DNA from: an uncultured Eubacterium sp.
GTDB taxonomy: Bacteria > Bacillota > Clostridia > Lachnospirales > Lachnospiraceae
Direction: 5' to 3'
Length of the DNA stretch: 22,024 nucleotides
NCBI GenBank assembly: GCA_910584345.1
Contig: CAJTZX010000062.1
Coordinates: 1 to 22,024, forward strand
Shown: positions 21,967-22,024 of the stretch, piece after piece
How the letters are laid out: every line of letters starts with the position of its first letter
Numbering within the stretch: the stretch's first letter is position 1
Position numbers and translations under genes: made by a program
The notes under the pieces: generated by a model
What the model was told of the DNA's origin: nothing
Databases searched by the model: none
What the model saw: only the letters and a program-made list of their open reading frames with translations

Positions 21967-22024
21967 ATGAAGCAACAGTTTAGACAAAGTGTTGCTTTTT
22001 CTGGATTACCGGACGCCGGATGGT
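21967..22024 (+). CDS. Possible start of a divergent gene running off the edge
   Basis: An ATG at 21967 opens a plus-strand frame to the window end, beginning MKQQFRQSVAFSGLPDAGW. Upstream is GGGGTGGGG, only a loose ribosome binding match, and no promoter is evident. The same bases form a hairpin, which argues against coding. Not recognised. Confidence 0.15.
   Translation, partial: MKQQFRQSVAFSGLPDAGW
21970..22000 (+). terminator. Hairpin with T run near the right edge
   Basis: AAGCAACA (21970-21977) pairs with TGTTGCTT (21990-21997), with a 12-base loop and T run 21996-22000. It has terminator form on the plus strand, yet no plus-strand gene is seen immediately upstream. It could block read-through toward a gene beyond the window or act as a leader attenuator. 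Confidence 0.4.

Overview
The window looks like chromosomal DNA from a motile Gram-positive gut-type Firmicute, most likely Lachnospiraceae or a related clostridial family. This is inferred from strong AGGAGG-type ribosome binding sites, sigma-A promoters of the TTGACA-17-TATAAT class, occasional TTG starts, two chemoreceptors, a lipoprotein arabinanase, and GntR/YtrA-ABC and OmpR-type two-component/ABC modules. No rRNA, tRNA, CRISPR array or transposase was seen. Layout: (1) Bases 1 to about 3100 are clearly more AT-rich than the rest. They hold the 3' remnant of a small membrane protein, a 14-codon TTG-start mini-ORF, a cobalamin-binding-type radical SAM protein with an unusual CX4CX2C cluster motif, an overlapping CPBP (Abi/CAAX-like) intramembrane protease, a 37-codon basic small ORF and a terminator. 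This unit resembles a peptide-maturation or immunity cassette and is the best candidate for something undescribed. (2) Bases 3100-4479 are a graveyard: a 5'-truncated FtsX-type permease, then an ABC ATPase cut off at its Walker A motif and fused to the 3' half of a histidine kinase that also carries a frameshift. (3) Bases 4496-8067 are a two-gene chemoreceptor operon with a consensus promoter and a strong hairpin terminator. (4) Converging on it is a Cache-GGDEF-EAL protein with a ruined GGDEF motif and an intact EAL domain, so probably a c-di-GMP phosphodiesterase. Divergent from that is a membrane-dipeptidase (M19) homologue. (5) Bases 11532-16303 hold tandem paralogous GH43 endo-arabinanases. 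One is a secreted multidomain enzyme (catalytic, GH43 C-terminal, Ig-like and LamG-like parts) and the other a compact lipoprotein. Each is followed by a terminator. (6) Bases 16335-18255 are a GntR/YtrA regulator - ABC ATPase - permease operon, with overlapping genes and an inverted repeat across its promoter. (7) On the minus strand from 21923 down to 18282 lies an OmpR-type regulator - ABC ATPase - ABC-2 permease - histidine kinase module. This is the organisation of antimicrobial-peptide sensing and resistance loci, and it has three 11-bp direct repeats upstream of the transporter genes. Working together: the chemoreceptors, c-di-GMP enzyme, dipeptidase and arabinanases fit a motile plant-polysaccharide and peptide scavenger. 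The two intact ABC modules and the decayed one point to repeated turnover of envelope-stress or bacteriocin-defence systems. Functions are assigned from motifs read by eye; no database search was possible.
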